This document shows, one piece after another, positions 8,061 through 16,243 of a stretch of DNA of 28,107 bases; positions within the stretch are counted from its first letter, which is position 1, and the number at the start of each line of letters is the position of its first letter. The stretch covers positions 1-28,107 of the forward strand of contig CALGVO010000129.1 in assembly GCA_937930135.1 (NCBI GenBank). Reading direction: 5' to 3'. The position numbers were made by a program, and so were the translations under genes. This stretch comes from an uncultured Synechococcus sp. (GTDB taxonomy: Bacteria; Cyanobacteriota; Cyanobacteriia; PCC-6307; Cyanobiaceae). Below the pieces are notes generated by a model. The model worked only from the letters and a program-made list of their open reading frames with translations, did not search any database and was not told where the DNA came from.

Positions 8061-8801
8061 TCAGTTGGTGAACGGCACGGCCCGGAGCACGCCCGGCTCC
8101 ACCTGGGTCGGCACCACACGCAGCTGATCCAGACCAGCGCAGCAGCGGAAATCGGCGTCGTGATTGCCGAGCCCGATCAGACGTTGACCATGGCTGGCGG
8201 TGCGCAGACAGGCTTCAGGGTCGGCCTGCCAGCGCTGCCAGAGCGCCAGAGCCGCCTCCAATTCATCGTTGGCAACCTGGCCCCCCTGGGCGATCAACAG
8301 CGAGGCGAGGGCGCCGGCGGCGAAGGAATCCTCCAGGGAGTAGGCCCCCTCCCAGCCACTGCCCACGATCCAGAGCCGCTCCAACGGCTCCTGCAACAAC
8401 CGCTCCGCCACAGCCTGGCGATTGGGCAGGGCCGCGGTGAACACCCGCGACACATCGCGCACCCGCTGCAGCGAGCGGGTGCCATTGGTGGTGCTCATGA
8501 ACAAGCGTTTGCCCTGCACCAACTCAGGCACCACGGCAACCGGTGAATTGCCAAGATCAAAGCCATCGAGCTTCTGGCCACCCCGTTCGCCCACCAGCAG
8601 TCGGGATCCTTCCGGCCAGGCCGCCGCCGCGGCCCGCAAGGCATCGAGATCACTGAAGGTCTGCACCGCCTCCGCCCCGTTGTGGAGGGCCCAGGCGATC
8701 GTGGTGGTGGCCCGCAGCACATCGATGACGACCGCAGCATCGGGAGAGGCTGCATCAGGCACGTCGTTGGCAACGTGGAAATAGGCGATCTGCAGGGCCA
8801 C
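8061..8801 (-). CDS. comB: 2-phosphosulfolactate phosphatase (ComB family)
   Basis: A 246-residue member of the ComB family, Mg-dependent phosphatases first described in methanogen coenzyme M synthesis, where they turn 2-phosphosulfolactate into sulfolactate. Family-typical segments are VIDVLRATTTIAWAL near residue 26, LLVGERGG, and FMSTTNGTRSLQ. Many cyanobacteria carry this gene without making coenzyme M, so the true substrate is unclear; another phosphorylated acid is possible. It is 94 bp upstream of the nitrilase gene on the same strand and divergent from ubiD. A TACTGT box lies about 21 bp upstream of its ATG. Confidence 0.9.
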   Translation of the reverse strand: MALQIAYFHVANDVPDAASPDAAVVIDVLRATTTIAWALHNGAEAVQTFSDLDALRAAAAAWPEGSRLLVGERGGQKLDGFDLGNSPVAVVPELVQGKRLFMSTTNGTRSLQRVRDVSRVFTAALPNRQAVAERLLQEPLERLWIVGSGWEGAYSLEDSFAAGALASLLIAQGGQVANDELEAALALWQRWQADPEACLRTASHGQRLIGLGNHDADFRCCAGLDQLRVVPTQVEPGVLRAVPFTN

Positions 8802-8821
8802 GGCGATCCGGCGGGTGCGTC

Positions 8822-8827
8822 ACAGTA
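8822..8827 (-). promoter_or_regulatory. Putative -10 box (TACTGT) for comB
   Basis: TACTGT on the minus strand sits in the 58-bp region between the divergent comB and ubiD starts. It would give a leader of about 14 nt for comB. No -35 is convincing, and I see no matching box for ubiD on the plus strand. Confidence 0.28.
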
Positions 8828-8859
8828 CCGGGATTGCCCGATCCGCCACCGTCTGCTCC

Positions 8860-10440
8860 ATGGCCCTGTTTCGCTCCGGACCGGCGACCCGCGACCTGAG
8901 GGGCTTCCTGCAACTCCTGGAGGAGCGGGGCCAGTTGCGTCGGATCACGGCGGCGGTGGACCCCGATCTGGAGCTGGCCGCGATCGCCGATCGGGTGCTG
9001 GCCGCCGGTGGCCCGGCGCTGCTGTTTGAGAACGTGATCGGCTCCTCGATGCCGGTGGCCGTGAATCTGCTCGGCACCGTGGAGCGGGTGGTGTGGAGCA
9101 TGGGGCTGGAGCGGGCTGAGCAGCTGGAGGAGCTCGGCTCCCGCCTTGCCCTGCTCCAGCAGCCCAAACCACCGAAAGGCTTGAAAGAGACCAAGGCCTT
9201 TGCCCGGGTCTTCTGGGATCTGGTGAAGGCGGTGCCCGACCGCGACCTCACCCCCCCCTGCCGCCAGCGGGTGGTGATGGGCGATGCAGTCAATCTCGAC
9301 GCCCTGCCGCTGATCCGTCCCTGGCCGGGGGATGCCGGCGGTGTGATCACCCTCGGCCTGGTGATCACGAAAGATCCGGAAACCGGTGTGCCGAATGTGG
9401 GGGTGTATCGCCTGCAGAAGCAATCGATCAACACGATGACCGTGCACTGGTTGAGCGTGCGCGGTGGTGCCCGCCACCTGCGCAAGGCGGCGGCTCTGGG
9501 CCAGAAGCTCGAGGTGGCGGTGGCCATCGGGGTGCACCCGCTGCTGGTGATGGCAGCCGCCACGCCGATTCCGGTGCAACTGAGCGAATGGTTGTTCGCC
9601 GGGCTCTACGCCGGTGAAGGAGTGCGGCTGGCCCCGTGCAAAACCCTCGATCTGAAGGTGCCGAGCCACAGCGAAATCGTGCTGGAAGGCACGATCACCC
9701 CTGGAGAAGTCAGCCCTGACGGCCCCTTCGGTGATCACATGGGCTTTTACGGCGGCATCGAGGATTCGCCGCTGGTGCGCTTCCACTGCATCACGCAACG
9801 GCGCGAGCCGATCCTGCTCACCACCTTCAGCGGCAGACCGCCCAAGGAGGAAGCGATGCTGGCGATCGCCCTCAATCGCATCTACACGCCGATCCTGCGC
9901 CAGCAGATTCCGGAGATCAAAGATTTCTTCCTGCCGATGGAGGCCCTCAGCTACAAGCTGGCGGTGATCTCCATCGACAAGGCCTACCCGGGCCAGGCGA
10001 AACGCGCGGCGATGGCCTTCTGGAGCGCCCTGCCCCAGTTCACTTACACCAAATTCGTGGTGGTGGTGGATCAGCACATCAATGTGCGCGATCCGCGCCA
10101 GGTGATCTGGGCGATCGCCGCCCAGGTGGATCCCCAGCGGGATCTGTTCGTGCTGGAGAACACCCCCTTCGACAGCCTCGATTTCGCCAGCGAACAGCTG
10201 GGCCTCGGGGGTCGGATGGCGATCGATGCCACCACCAAGATCGGCCCGGAGAAGAACCACGACTGGGGCGAACCGCTGAGCCGGCCGGTGGAGCTGGAGC
10301 AGCGGGTGAGCGCGCGGATGGAGGAACTCGGCCTGGCGGACATCAACAGCCATGAGCCCGACCCAGCCCTCTTCGGCTATGTGCTCGACCGGCTGCTGCA
10401 GAACCGACCCATAGGATCGGCTCCATCTCAAGGGGGGTGA
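8860..10440 (+). CDS. UbiD-family (de)carboxylase
   Basis: A 526-residue UbiD-family enzyme, expected to use prenylated FMN. In cyanobacteria a UbiD homologue is thought to decarboxylate 4-hydroxybenzoate-derived intermediates on the way to plastoquinone; for this copy that is inference. Visible family features are the N-terminal DLRGFLQLLEERGQLRRI, GVYRLQ in the middle, the active-site block SPDGPFGDHMGFYGG (D287 and D292) and the SGRPPKEEAM segment. The acidic pair usually written EGPxGE/D is DGPFGD here. ATG 8860 was chosen; the frame is open 45 bp further up, but MALFRSGPATRDLRGF looks like the true N-terminus. It is followed after 6 bp by aroA, so the two are likely co-transcribed. Confidence 0.9.
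   Translation: MALFRSGPATRDLRGFLQLLEERGQLRRITAAVDPDLELAAIADRVLAAGGPALLFENVIGSSMPVAVNLLGTVERVVWSMGLERAEQLEELGSRLALLQQPKPPKGLKETKAFARVFWDLVKAVPDRDLTPPCRQRVVMGDAVNLDALPLIRPWPGDAGGVITLGLVITKDPETGVPNVGVYRLQKQSINTMTVHWLSVRGGARHLRKAAALGQKLEVAVAIGVHPLLVMAAATPIPVQLSEWLFAGLYAGEGVRLAPCKTLDLKVPSHSEIVLEGTITPGEVSPDGPFGDHMGFYGGIEDSPLVRFHCITQRREPILLTTFSGRPPKEEAMLAIALNRIYTPILRQQIPEIKDFFLPMEALSYKLAVISIDKAYPGQAKRAAMAFWSALPQFTYTKFVVVVDQHINVRDPRQVIWAIAAQVDPQRDLFVLENTPFDSLDFASEQLGLGGRMAIDATTKIGPEKNHDWGEPLSRPVELEQRVSARMEELGLADINSHEPDPALFGYVLDRLLQNRPIGSAPSQGG
10412..10417 (+). promoter_or_regulatory. Putative internal -10 box (TAGGAT) for aroA
   Basis: TAGGAT lies in the last codons of the ubiD gene, 30-35 bp before the aroA GTG start. 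It would give aroA an extra promoter independent of ubiD. The aroA ribosome site (AAGGGGGG, about 10429-10437) lies downstream of the predicted start point. Confidence 0.3.
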
Positions 10441-10446
10441 CCCACC

Positions 10447-11766
10447 GTGTCCGGAACCACTGGCTCTCCCCGTGACCTGAAGGCGGGCGGACGACTGGGC
10501 GGACGGGTCCGGGTGCCGGGCGATAAATCCATTTCCCACCGAGCTCTGCTTTTCGGTGCGATCGCCGAAGGCACCACCACCATTGAAGGCTTGCTACCAG
10601 CCGAGGATCCGATCAGCACCGCCGCCTGCCTGCGGGCGATGGGGGCGGTGATCAGCCCGATCGAGGCCGGAGCGGTGATCGAAGTGCAGGGTGTGGGGCT
10701 TGATGGCCTGCAGGAACCATCCGAAGTGCTCGACTGCGGCAATTCCGGCACCACCATGCGCTTGATGCTCGGTTTGCTGGCCGGTCGCGAGGGCAGGCAC
10801 TTCGTGCTCAGTGGCGATGCCTCCCTGCGCCGGCGACCGATGCAACGGGTCGGGCAGCCGCTGGCCCTGATGGGCGCGGAGGTGCGCGGACGCAACGGCG
10901 GCAACTTCGCCCCCCTCGCAGTGCAGGGCCAACCGCTCCATGGCGCCGTGGTGGGCACGCCGGTGGCCAGCGCCCAGGTGAAATCAGCGCTGCTCCTCGC
11001 TGCCCTCACTGCCACAGGGCCGAGCACGGTGATCGAACCGGCCCATTCCCGTGACCACAGCGAACGGATGCTGCGCGCCTTTGGTGCCGATCTCGAGGTG
11101 GGGGGTGAGATGGGACGCCACATCACGGTGCGCCCCGGCGCCAACCTGCGCGGTCAGCACGTGGTGGTGCCTGGAGACATCAGCTCAGCGGCCTTCTGGC
11201 TGGTGGCCGGCGCTCTGGTGCCGGGCGCAGATCTGACGATCGAAAATGTGGGGCTCAATCCCACTCGCACCGGGGTGTTGGAGGTGCTGGAGCAGATGCA
11301 GGCGCGGATCGAGGTGCTGAACCAACGGGATGTGGCCGGCGAGCCCGTCGGCGACCTGCGCGTGCGTCAGGGGCCGCTCCAACCCTTCAGCTTCGGCGAG
11401 GAGATCATGCCCCGACTGGTGGATGAGGTGCCGATCCTGGCTGTAGCGGCCTGCTTCTGCGATGGCGTCAGCCGCATCAGCGGTGCCTCCGAGCTGCGGG
11501 TGAAGGAAACCGACCGGCTGGCGGTGATGGCGCGCCAACTCAAGGCGATGGGAGCCTCGATCGAGGAACACGACGATGGCCTCACCATCCATGGCGGCCA
11601 GCCCCTGCGCGGGGCCGCCCTCGACAGCGAAACCGACCATCGGGTGGCGATGAGCCTGGCGGTGGCAGCGATGTTGGCGGAGGGAGACTCAACCCTGGCC
11701 CGCAGCGAAGCAGCCGCCGTGAGCTATCCCAGTTTCTGGAGCGACCTTGAGCGACTGCGCTGTTGA
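10447..11766 (+). CDS. aroA: 3-phosphoshikimate 1-carboxyvinyltransferase (EPSP synthase), class II type
   Basis: Sixth step of the shikimate pathway: shikimate-3-phosphate + PEP gives EPSP + phosphate. The protein is 439 residues. Conserved blocks are PGDKSISHRA, DCGNSGTTMRLMLG, SAQVKSALLLAAL, RDHSERML, NPTRTGV, DEVPILAVAA and VKETDRL. The four short motifs reported for class II, CP4-like enzymes (GDKx, SAQxK, RxHxE, NxTR) are all present, where the E. coli class I enzyme reads GSK and SSQF at two of these places. The start is GTG 10447, supported by a strong Shine-Dalgarno about 9 nt upstream. Its 3' end overlaps the next gene by 20 bp. Chorismate made through this enzyme feeds both phylloquinone and plastoquinone precursors. 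Confidence 0.96.
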   Translation: MSGTTGSPRDLKAGGRLGGRVRVPGDKSISHRALLFGAIAEGTTTIEGLLPAEDPISTAACLRAMGAVISPIEAGAVIEVQGVGLDGLQEPSEVLDCGNSGTTMRLMLGLLAGREGRHFVLSGDASLRRRPMQRVGQPLALMGAEVRGRNGGNFAPLAVQGQPLHGAVVGTPVASAQVKSALLLAALTATGPSTVIEPAHSRDHSERMLRAFGADLEVGGEMGRHITVRPGANLRGQHVVVPGDISSAAFWLVAGALVPGADLTIENVGLNPTRTGVLEVLEQMQARIEVLNQRDVAGEPVGDLRVRQGPLQPFSFGEEIMPRLVDEVPILAVAACFCDGVSRISGASELRVKETDRLAVMARQLKAMGASIEEHDDGLTIHGGQPLRGAALDSETDHRVAMSLAVAAMLAEGDSTLARSEAAAVSYPSFWSDLERLRC

Positions 11767-12715
11767 AGGGTCCGGAGCCGAACCCGGCAGCCATCCGCTC
11801 GGTCGGCTGACTCCCCTGGGCACTGCGGACGGCAGCCTCAGCCTGCACAGCGGCCATTTCCAGGAGGCCTTCCACAGTTCTGCAGGAGCGCTGGCGGAAG
11901 CCCGGGCCAAATTCGCCCAGCCGGCTGAACTGAAGCGCTTTGGCGCCGGTTCCACCCTGCGGGTGCTCGATGTGTGCGTGGGGCTCGGTTACAACAGCGC
12001 TGCCCTGATGACAGAGCTGGACCAGCCCCGTCTCGCCTGGTGGGGGCTGGAGCTGGATCGCCGTCCTCTGGAGCTGGCTCTGGCGCACCCATCCTTCCGC
12101 CGGCTCTGGCCCGAGCCGGTGCTGCGGCGGCTTGAGGCGCTGCAGCACCAGGGCGCCTGGCAGGACAGCGGTGGTGCGGGCACGCTCCTGTGGGGGGACG
12201 CGCGCCAGACCCTGGCGCAGCTGCCGGCGCACAGCCGCTTTGACCTCATCCTTCACGACGCCTTCTCCCCCAGCCGCTGCCCCGAGCTCTGGAGTGAGGA
12301 ATTTCTCAGCGCTCTGGCGCAGCGGCTGGCCCCCGGCGGTCGCCTGCTCACCTACTCACGGGCGGCGGCGGTGCGGGGCAGCCTGCGCCGGGCCGAGCTG
12401 ACGTTGCGTTCACTGCTGCCGGCACCGGGCCAACGCCAGGAATGGAGCTCGGGGACGCTGGCCCAGCGACCGAACCCGGTGGAGCCCCTGCCGGAACACG
12501 GGCCGGGCTGGCAACCGCTGAGCGCCATGGAAGAGGAGCACCTGCACACCCGCGCCGCCATCCCCTACCGGGATCCCCACCAACAGGACGCGGCCACGGC
12601 GATCCGCCAACGTCGAGGTGAGGAACAGGAGCGCTGCGCCCTGGAGAGCACCAGCGCCTGGCAACGCCGCTGGATCGGCACCAGCATGGGCAAGAGCAGC
12701 GGAATCTCCCGGTAG
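11747..12715 (+). CDS. MnmC-like SAM-dependent methyltransferase (tRNA wobble-uridine type)
   Basis: A 322-residue methyltransferase resembling the MnmC methylase domain, which makes the last methylation of mnm5U34 in tRNA. The SAM-binding loop is VLDVCVGLGYNSAA, and the family block DAFSPSRCPELWSEEF is followed by LAPGGRLLTYSRAAAVRGSL. The FAD-dependent oxidase domain of E. coli MnmC is missing, as in other single-domain homologues. The N-terminal LHSGHFQEAFHSSAGALAEAR is typical of the cyanobacterial form. The start appears to be TTG 11747, since no ATG or GTG is nearby in frame; it overlaps aroA by 20 bp, suggesting coupled translation. The last 90 residues are Arg/Glu-rich and not recognisable. 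tRNA as substrate is inferred from family. Confidence 0.82.
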   Translation: MSDCAVEGSGAEPGSHPLGRLTPLGTADGSLSLHSGHFQEAFHSSAGALAEARAKFAQPAELKRFGAGSTLRVLDVCVGLGYNSAALMTELDQPRLAWWGLELDRRPLELALAHPSFRRLWPEPVLRRLEALQHQGAWQDSGGAGTLLWGDARQTLAQLPAHSRFDLILHDAFSPSRCPELWSEEFLSALAQRLAPGGRLLTYSRAAAVRGSLRRAELTLRSLLPAPGQRQEWSSGTLAQRPNPVEPLPEHGPGWQPLSAMEEEHLHTRAAIPYRDPHQQDAATAIRQRRGEEQERCALESTSAWQRRWIGTSMGKSSGISR

Positions 12716-12721
12716 ATTCCG
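12700..12721 (+). promoter_or_regulatory. Hairpin over a putative glmU -10 box
   Basis: CGGAATCT (12700-12707) and AGATTCCG (12714-12721) form a perfect 8-bp inverted repeat with a 6-base loop. It contains the stop codon of the methyltransferase gene (TAG, 12713-12715) and a TAGATT box (12713-12718) that could be the -10 of a glmU promoter. It ends 19 bp before the glmU ATG. There is no U-run after it, so it is not a classical terminator. It may be an operator or an intercistronic RNA stem. Confidence 0.5.
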
Positions 12722-12740
12722 GCCGACTCGCCTGCCGCGC

Positions 12741-14099
12741 ATGCTCGCCGTTGCCGTTCTGGCCGCCGGAAAAGGCACCCGGATGAAAAGCGCCCTGCCC
12801 AAGGTGCTCCAGCCCCTGGCCGGCGCCACCCTGGTGGAGCGGGTGCTGGCCAGTGCGCGCCGCCTGCAGCCGGAGCGACGGTTGCTGATCGTGGGCCACC
12901 AGGCGGAGCGGGTGGAGCAACAACTGAGCCATCTGGAAGGGCTCGACTTCGTGCTGCAGCAGCCCCAGAACGGCACCGGCCACGCCGTGCAACAACTGCT
13001 GGAACCGCTCAGCGACTTCGACGGCGAACTGCTGGTGCTCAACGGTGATGTGCCCCTGCTGCGGGAGGAGACCGTGGAACAGCTGGTGGCGACCCACCGC
13101 AACAGTGGTGCCGACGTGACCCTGCTCACGGCCCGGCTTGCTGACCCAACCGGCTATGGCCGCGTGTTCGCCGATGCCGAGGGCCAGGTGAGCGGCATCA
13201 TCGAGCATCGCGACTGCAGCGAAGAGCAACGGCGCAACACGCTCACCAATGCGGGGATCTACTGCTTCAACTGGCAACAGCTGGCGCGGGTGTTGCCGCA
13301 ACTCAGCACCGACAACGACCAGGGAGAGCTCTACCTCACCGACACCGTGGCGATGCTGGCCAAGGCCATGCATGTGGAGGTGGCCGATCCCGATGAAGTG
13401 AACGGCATCAACAACCGGCAACAGCTGGCCCAGTGCGAAGGGCTGCTGCAGGAGCGCCTGCGCCAGCACTGGATGGCGGAAGGCGTCACCTTCATCGATC
13501 CTGCCAGCTGCACCCTGAGTGAGGAGTGCCACTTCGGCAGAGACGTGGTGATCGAACCGCAGACCCATCTGCGTGGACGCTGCCGGATCGGTGACAACTG
13601 TCGACTCGGCCCCGGAAGTGTGCTGGAGGATGCGGTTTTGGGGTGCGATGTGACCGTGCTGCACTCGGTGGTGCGCGGAGCCACCGCGGGCGATGGGGTT
13701 GCGATCGGCCCTTTCGCCCACATCAGGCCGGCGGCGGAGATCGGCGATCAATGCCGGATCGGCAACTTTGTGGAGGTGAAAAAGAGTGTGCTGGGCAGCG
13801 GCAGCAAGGTGAATCACCTCAGTTACATCGGCGATGCCGAACTGGGCCGGGATGTGAATGTGGGGGCGGGCACCATCACCGCCAATTACGACGGCGTCAA
13901 CAAACACCGCACCGTGATCGGCGATGGCAGCAAAACCGGTGCCAATTCCGTGATCGTGGCCCCGGTGACCATCGGCCAAGCGGTGACGATCGGTGCCGGC
14001 TCCACCATCACCAAGGATGTGCCCGATGGCGCCCTGGCCCTGGGCCGCGCCAAACAACTGATCAAGGAACACTGGCAGGGCCCCAAGCCCGAAGCTTGA
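12741..14099 (+). CDS. glmU: Bifunctional GlcNAc-1-phosphate uridyltransferase / GlcN-1-phosphate acetyltransferase
   Basis: Makes UDP-GlcNAc, precursor of peptidoglycan and lipopolysaccharide, in two steps: acetylation of GlcN-1-P and uridylylation of GlcNAc-1-P. The protein is 452 residues, normal length. The N-terminal pyrophosphorylase domain shows LAAGKGTRMKSALPK (residues 8-21), NGTGHAVQQ and NGDVPLL. The C-terminal left-handed beta helix carries hexapeptide repeats, including NFVEVKKS, NVGAGTITANYDG and NSVIVAPVTIG. ATG 12741 gives the canonical MLAVAVLAAGKGTRM start. It is 25 bp downstream of the methyltransferase gene, with a hairpin between. It converges on murF with no gap: the stop codons share TGATCA. 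Confidence 0.97.
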   Translation: MLAVAVLAAGKGTRMKSALPKVLQPLAGATLVERVLASARRLQPERRLLIVGHQAERVEQQLSHLEGLDFVLQQPQNGTGHAVQQLLEPLSDFDGELLVLNGDVPLLREETVEQLVATHRNSGADVTLLTARLADPTGYGRVFADAEGQVSGIIEHRDCSEEQRRNTLTNAGIYCFNWQQLARVLPQLSTDNDQGELYLTDTVAMLAKAMHVEVADPDEVNGINNRQQLAQCEGLLQERLRQHWMAEGVTFIDPASCTLSEECHFGRDVVIEPQTHLRGRCRIGDNCRLGPGSVLEDAVLGCDVTVLHSVVRGATAGDGVAIGPFAHIRPAAEIGDQCRIGNFVEVKKSVLGSGSKVNHLSYIGDAELGRDVNVGAGTITANYDGVNKHRTVIGDGSKTGANSVIVAPVTIGQAVTIGAGSTITKDVPDGALALGRAKQLIKEHWQGPKPEA

Positions 14100-14102
14100 T
14101 CA
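14097..14102. other. Shared stop-stop palindrome TGATCA between glmU and murF
   Basis: The glmU stop TGA (14097-14099) and the murF stop (TCA on plus, 14100-14102) abut and form the palindrome TGATCA. The genes therefore converge with zero spacing, leaving no room for a separate terminator. Confidence 0.95.
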
Positions 14103-15482
14103 GGCCAGGGCCCGGCCCAGCTCCGGCAGCAGGCGCTCCAGGGCCACGCCGCGACTGGCTTTGAGCAGGAGCGTGTCACCCGACTGAAGCCAGGCCGACA
14201 GCACCGGCACGGCCTGCTCGGGGGTGTCGACACGCTGAAGGCGGGGGAGGGCCGCAGCGGCCGCGGCCATGGCGTCGGCTTCTGCTCCCGCCATCACCAG
14301 CACCACACCATCAAGCCCGCAGGCCACCGCCCGCTCGGCCACCTGCCGATGCAGCGCCACGCTCTGGTCTCCCAGCTCCAGCATGGTGCCCAGCACCGCA
14401 AAGCGCCGCCCAGCCTGGTGCGCCAACAACTCCAGGGCGGCGAGCACCGCCTCCGGCGAGGCGTTGTAGGTCTCATCGAGCACCTGGATGCCGGCCAGCT
14501 CCATGCGGCGATTGCGCCCGCCGGGAACGGCAACCTGCAGATCCTGAAGCTGCGCCAACGGCACGCCGAGCTCCTCCGCCACCGTCAGCGCCAGCAACAG
14601 ATTGCGGGCGTTATGGCGCCCCTCAAGCGGCAGACGGATCTCGAGGCCATCGAGCCGAAGCACCCCGGCGCAGGCATCGACGCCACCGAGGCGATCCACC
14701 GGAGCCTCGGGCCGCACCGACTCGAGAGCATCCCCCTCCAGCGCCACCCGCCGCACCCGACCGCGCCAGCAGCGCGCCAGGGCCTCCTCCAGCAGGGGAT
14801 CACCGGCAGGAATCACCACCAGACCATCGGCCGCCAACGACGCGGTGATCTCACATTTGGCGGCAGCGATCGCTTCCCGACTGCCAAGACGACCGATATG
14901 AGCCGTGCCGATGTTGGTGATCACCGCGATCTGCGGTTCGGCGCATCGGGAGAGACGGGCGATCTCACCGGGGCCGCGCATGCCCATCTCGATCACGGCA
15001 GCGCCGTGCTCCGGGCCCACACCGAGCACGGTGAGCGGCACACCGACGTCGTTGTTGTTGTTGCCGATACTCGCCTGCACGACACCAAGGGGCGCCAAAG
15101 CGGCGCGGATCAGCTCCCGGGTGGTGGTTTTGCCGGCGGACCCGGTCACCGCCACCACAGGGCACGGGAGCTGGCGGCGATGGGCGCGGGCCAGCATCTG
15201 GTAAGCCTCCAGGGTGTCGTCGACGCGCCAGTGGAGCAACCCAGGCGGCATGGGGTCGCTCCAAGCGGTCGCCACCACGGCGGCCTGGGCCGGGCGAGCG
15301 GCGGCTTCAGCCAGGAAGCGATGGCCATCAAAGCGCTCGCCCACCAGGGGCACGAAAAAGGCGCCGGCCACCAGCTGGCGGCTGTCGGTGCAGACCGGGC
15401 CCAGGGGCTGATCCAGCAGCTCTGGGTGCTGCAATCCCACGGGATCGCCCCAGATCTTGATCAGCTGCCTCAGTGTCAGCAC
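14100..15482 (-). CDS. murF: UDP-MurNAc-tripeptide:D-alanyl-D-alanine ligase
   Basis: Adds D-Ala-D-Ala to UDP-MurNAc-tripeptide, the last cytoplasmic step of the peptidoglycan precursor. The protein is 460 residues. The Mur-ligase ATP loop is VAVTGSAGKTTTRELI, followed by GNNNNDVGVPLTVL, which is typical of MurF. The central domain has GRHNARNLLLALTVA, and the C-terminal domain begins near LDETYNASPEA. The start is GTG 15482, 2 bp after the stop of the uncharacterised membrane gene, so they are very likely co-translated. It is the last gene of a six-gene minus-strand run that starts at menD. Confidence 0.96.
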   Translation of the reverse strand: MLTLRQLIKIWGDPVGLQHPELLDQPLGPVCTDSRQLVAGAFFVPLVGERFDGHRFLAEAAARPAQAAVVATAWSDPMPPGLLHWRVDDTLEAYQMLARAHRRQLPCPVVAVTGSAGKTTTRELIRAALAPLGVVQASIGNNNNDVGVPLTVLGVGPEHGAAVIEMGMRGPGEIARLSRCAEPQIAVITNIGTAHIGRLGSREAIAAAKCEITASLAADGLVVIPAGDPLLEEALARCWRGRVRRVALEGDALESVRPEAPVDRLGGVDACAGVLRLDGLEIRLPLEGRHNARNLLLALTVAEELGVPLAQLQDLQVAVPGGRNRRMELAGIQVLDETYNASPEAVLAALELLAHQAGRRFAVLGTMLELGDQSVALHRQVAERAVACGLDGVVLVMAGAEADAMAAAAAALPRLQRVDTPEQAVPVLSAWLQSGDTLLLKASRGVALERLLPELGRALA

Positions 15483-15484
15483 GG

Positions 15485-16237
15485 TCAGCGGTCTTCGACG
15501 TTGAACAGGATCATGCCGTTGCCAACCCGGGCTGTCCTGGCCAGAAGGCGCTGATCGGACGATTCGATCGTGAGGGCGCTGAAGCCCTCGGCCTCAAGTC
15601 GCTCCCACCAGCTCTCGGCCAGCGCCTGGCGACGGGCATGGGGCCAATCCAGCCAGTCATCCGACACGAGCAGGCGCACGCTGTTGCGACTCAGCAGGGG
15701 TTCGGCAACAAGAATCAGCCCATCGGGATCATCAGCGGCGAGGAACTGCAACAGAGGGTCAAGGCGCGGCAACGCAGCTTCCGGCTCAAGGACGGGTGCC
15801 GCTGCTGGCTCTTGGGCTGGTTCCGGTGCTGGATCTTGGGCTGGCGCTTGGACTGGCGCTTGGACTGGCTTGGTGGCCGGCTGGTCCGGCAGAAGCCGGG
15901 CTTCAGGCAGGGGCGTGGTGGTGAGCTGCTCCACCTGGGGATGTGGGGGTGGCTCGGGGTGCAGCCGCTGCCACTGCATCACTCCCGCAGCGAGGAGCAA
16001 GGCAGGCAGCGCAAGGGCCAGGGGCCAGAAGAGCGGCGCCAGATCCCGGGGCCAGAACCCCGGCGTGGAGAGATCACCCTCGCGGTTGCGACGCCACAGC
16101 TCCTGCAGGCGCAGGCGCAGATCGGCAGCCACGGCGCGGAGATCCTGGGCTAACGACGACCAGGGGTTGGCATAGGGAGCAGGAAGCGAACCGCTCTCCG
16201 GGACGCCTGAATCGGAACGATCGGCTCGATCCGCCAT
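15485..16237 (-). CDS. Uncharacterised single-pass membrane protein with Pro/Ala-rich linker
   Basis: I do not recognise a family. The 250-residue protein has a charged cytosolic N-terminus (1-65) with an amphipathic helical part (about 30-55), one membrane segment (about 67-88), then a Pro/Ala/Glu/Gln-rich linker (about 91-157) with PVQAP and PAQDPAPEP repeats, and a compact C-terminal domain (158-250) rich in Leu and Trp. The linker DNA has a 12-bp tandem repeat around 15840-15870. The layout resembles envelope proteins that span the cytoplasmic membrane and reach into the periplasm. It is wedged between glgA (6 bp) and murF (2 bp), so it is probably expressed with murF and may act in envelope assembly. 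That role is a guess from context. Confidence 0.75.
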   Translation of the reverse strand: MADRADRSDSGVPESGSLPAPYANPWSSLAQDLRAVAADLRLRLQELWRRNREGDLSTPGFWPRDLAPLFWPLALALPALLLAAGVMQWQRLHPEPPPHPQVEQLTTTPLPEARLLPDQPATKPVQAPVQAPAQDPAPEPAQEPAAAPVLEPEAALPRLDPLLQFLAADDPDGLILVAEPLLSRNSVRLLVSDDWLDWPHARRQALAESWWERLEAEGFSALTIESSDQRLLARTARVGNGMILFNVEDR

Positions 16238-16243
16238 TCAGGC

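Noticed and set aside
7967..8119. N-terminal extension of the nitrilase frame up to 8119
   Set aside because: It overlaps comB, is Arg/Ser-rich and unlike the family; GTG 7966 gives the normal N-terminus.
8802..8859. NtcA-type site (GTA-N8-TAC) between comB and ubiD
   Set aside because: Half sites are not at the right spacing.
8755..10539. 594-residue minus-strand open frame opposite ubiD
   Set aside because: Antisense shadow of a well-conserved gene, no family features.
12348..14072. 574-residue minus-strand open frame opposite glmU
   Set aside because: His/Gly/Gln-rich shadow; glmU on the plus strand is fully conserved.
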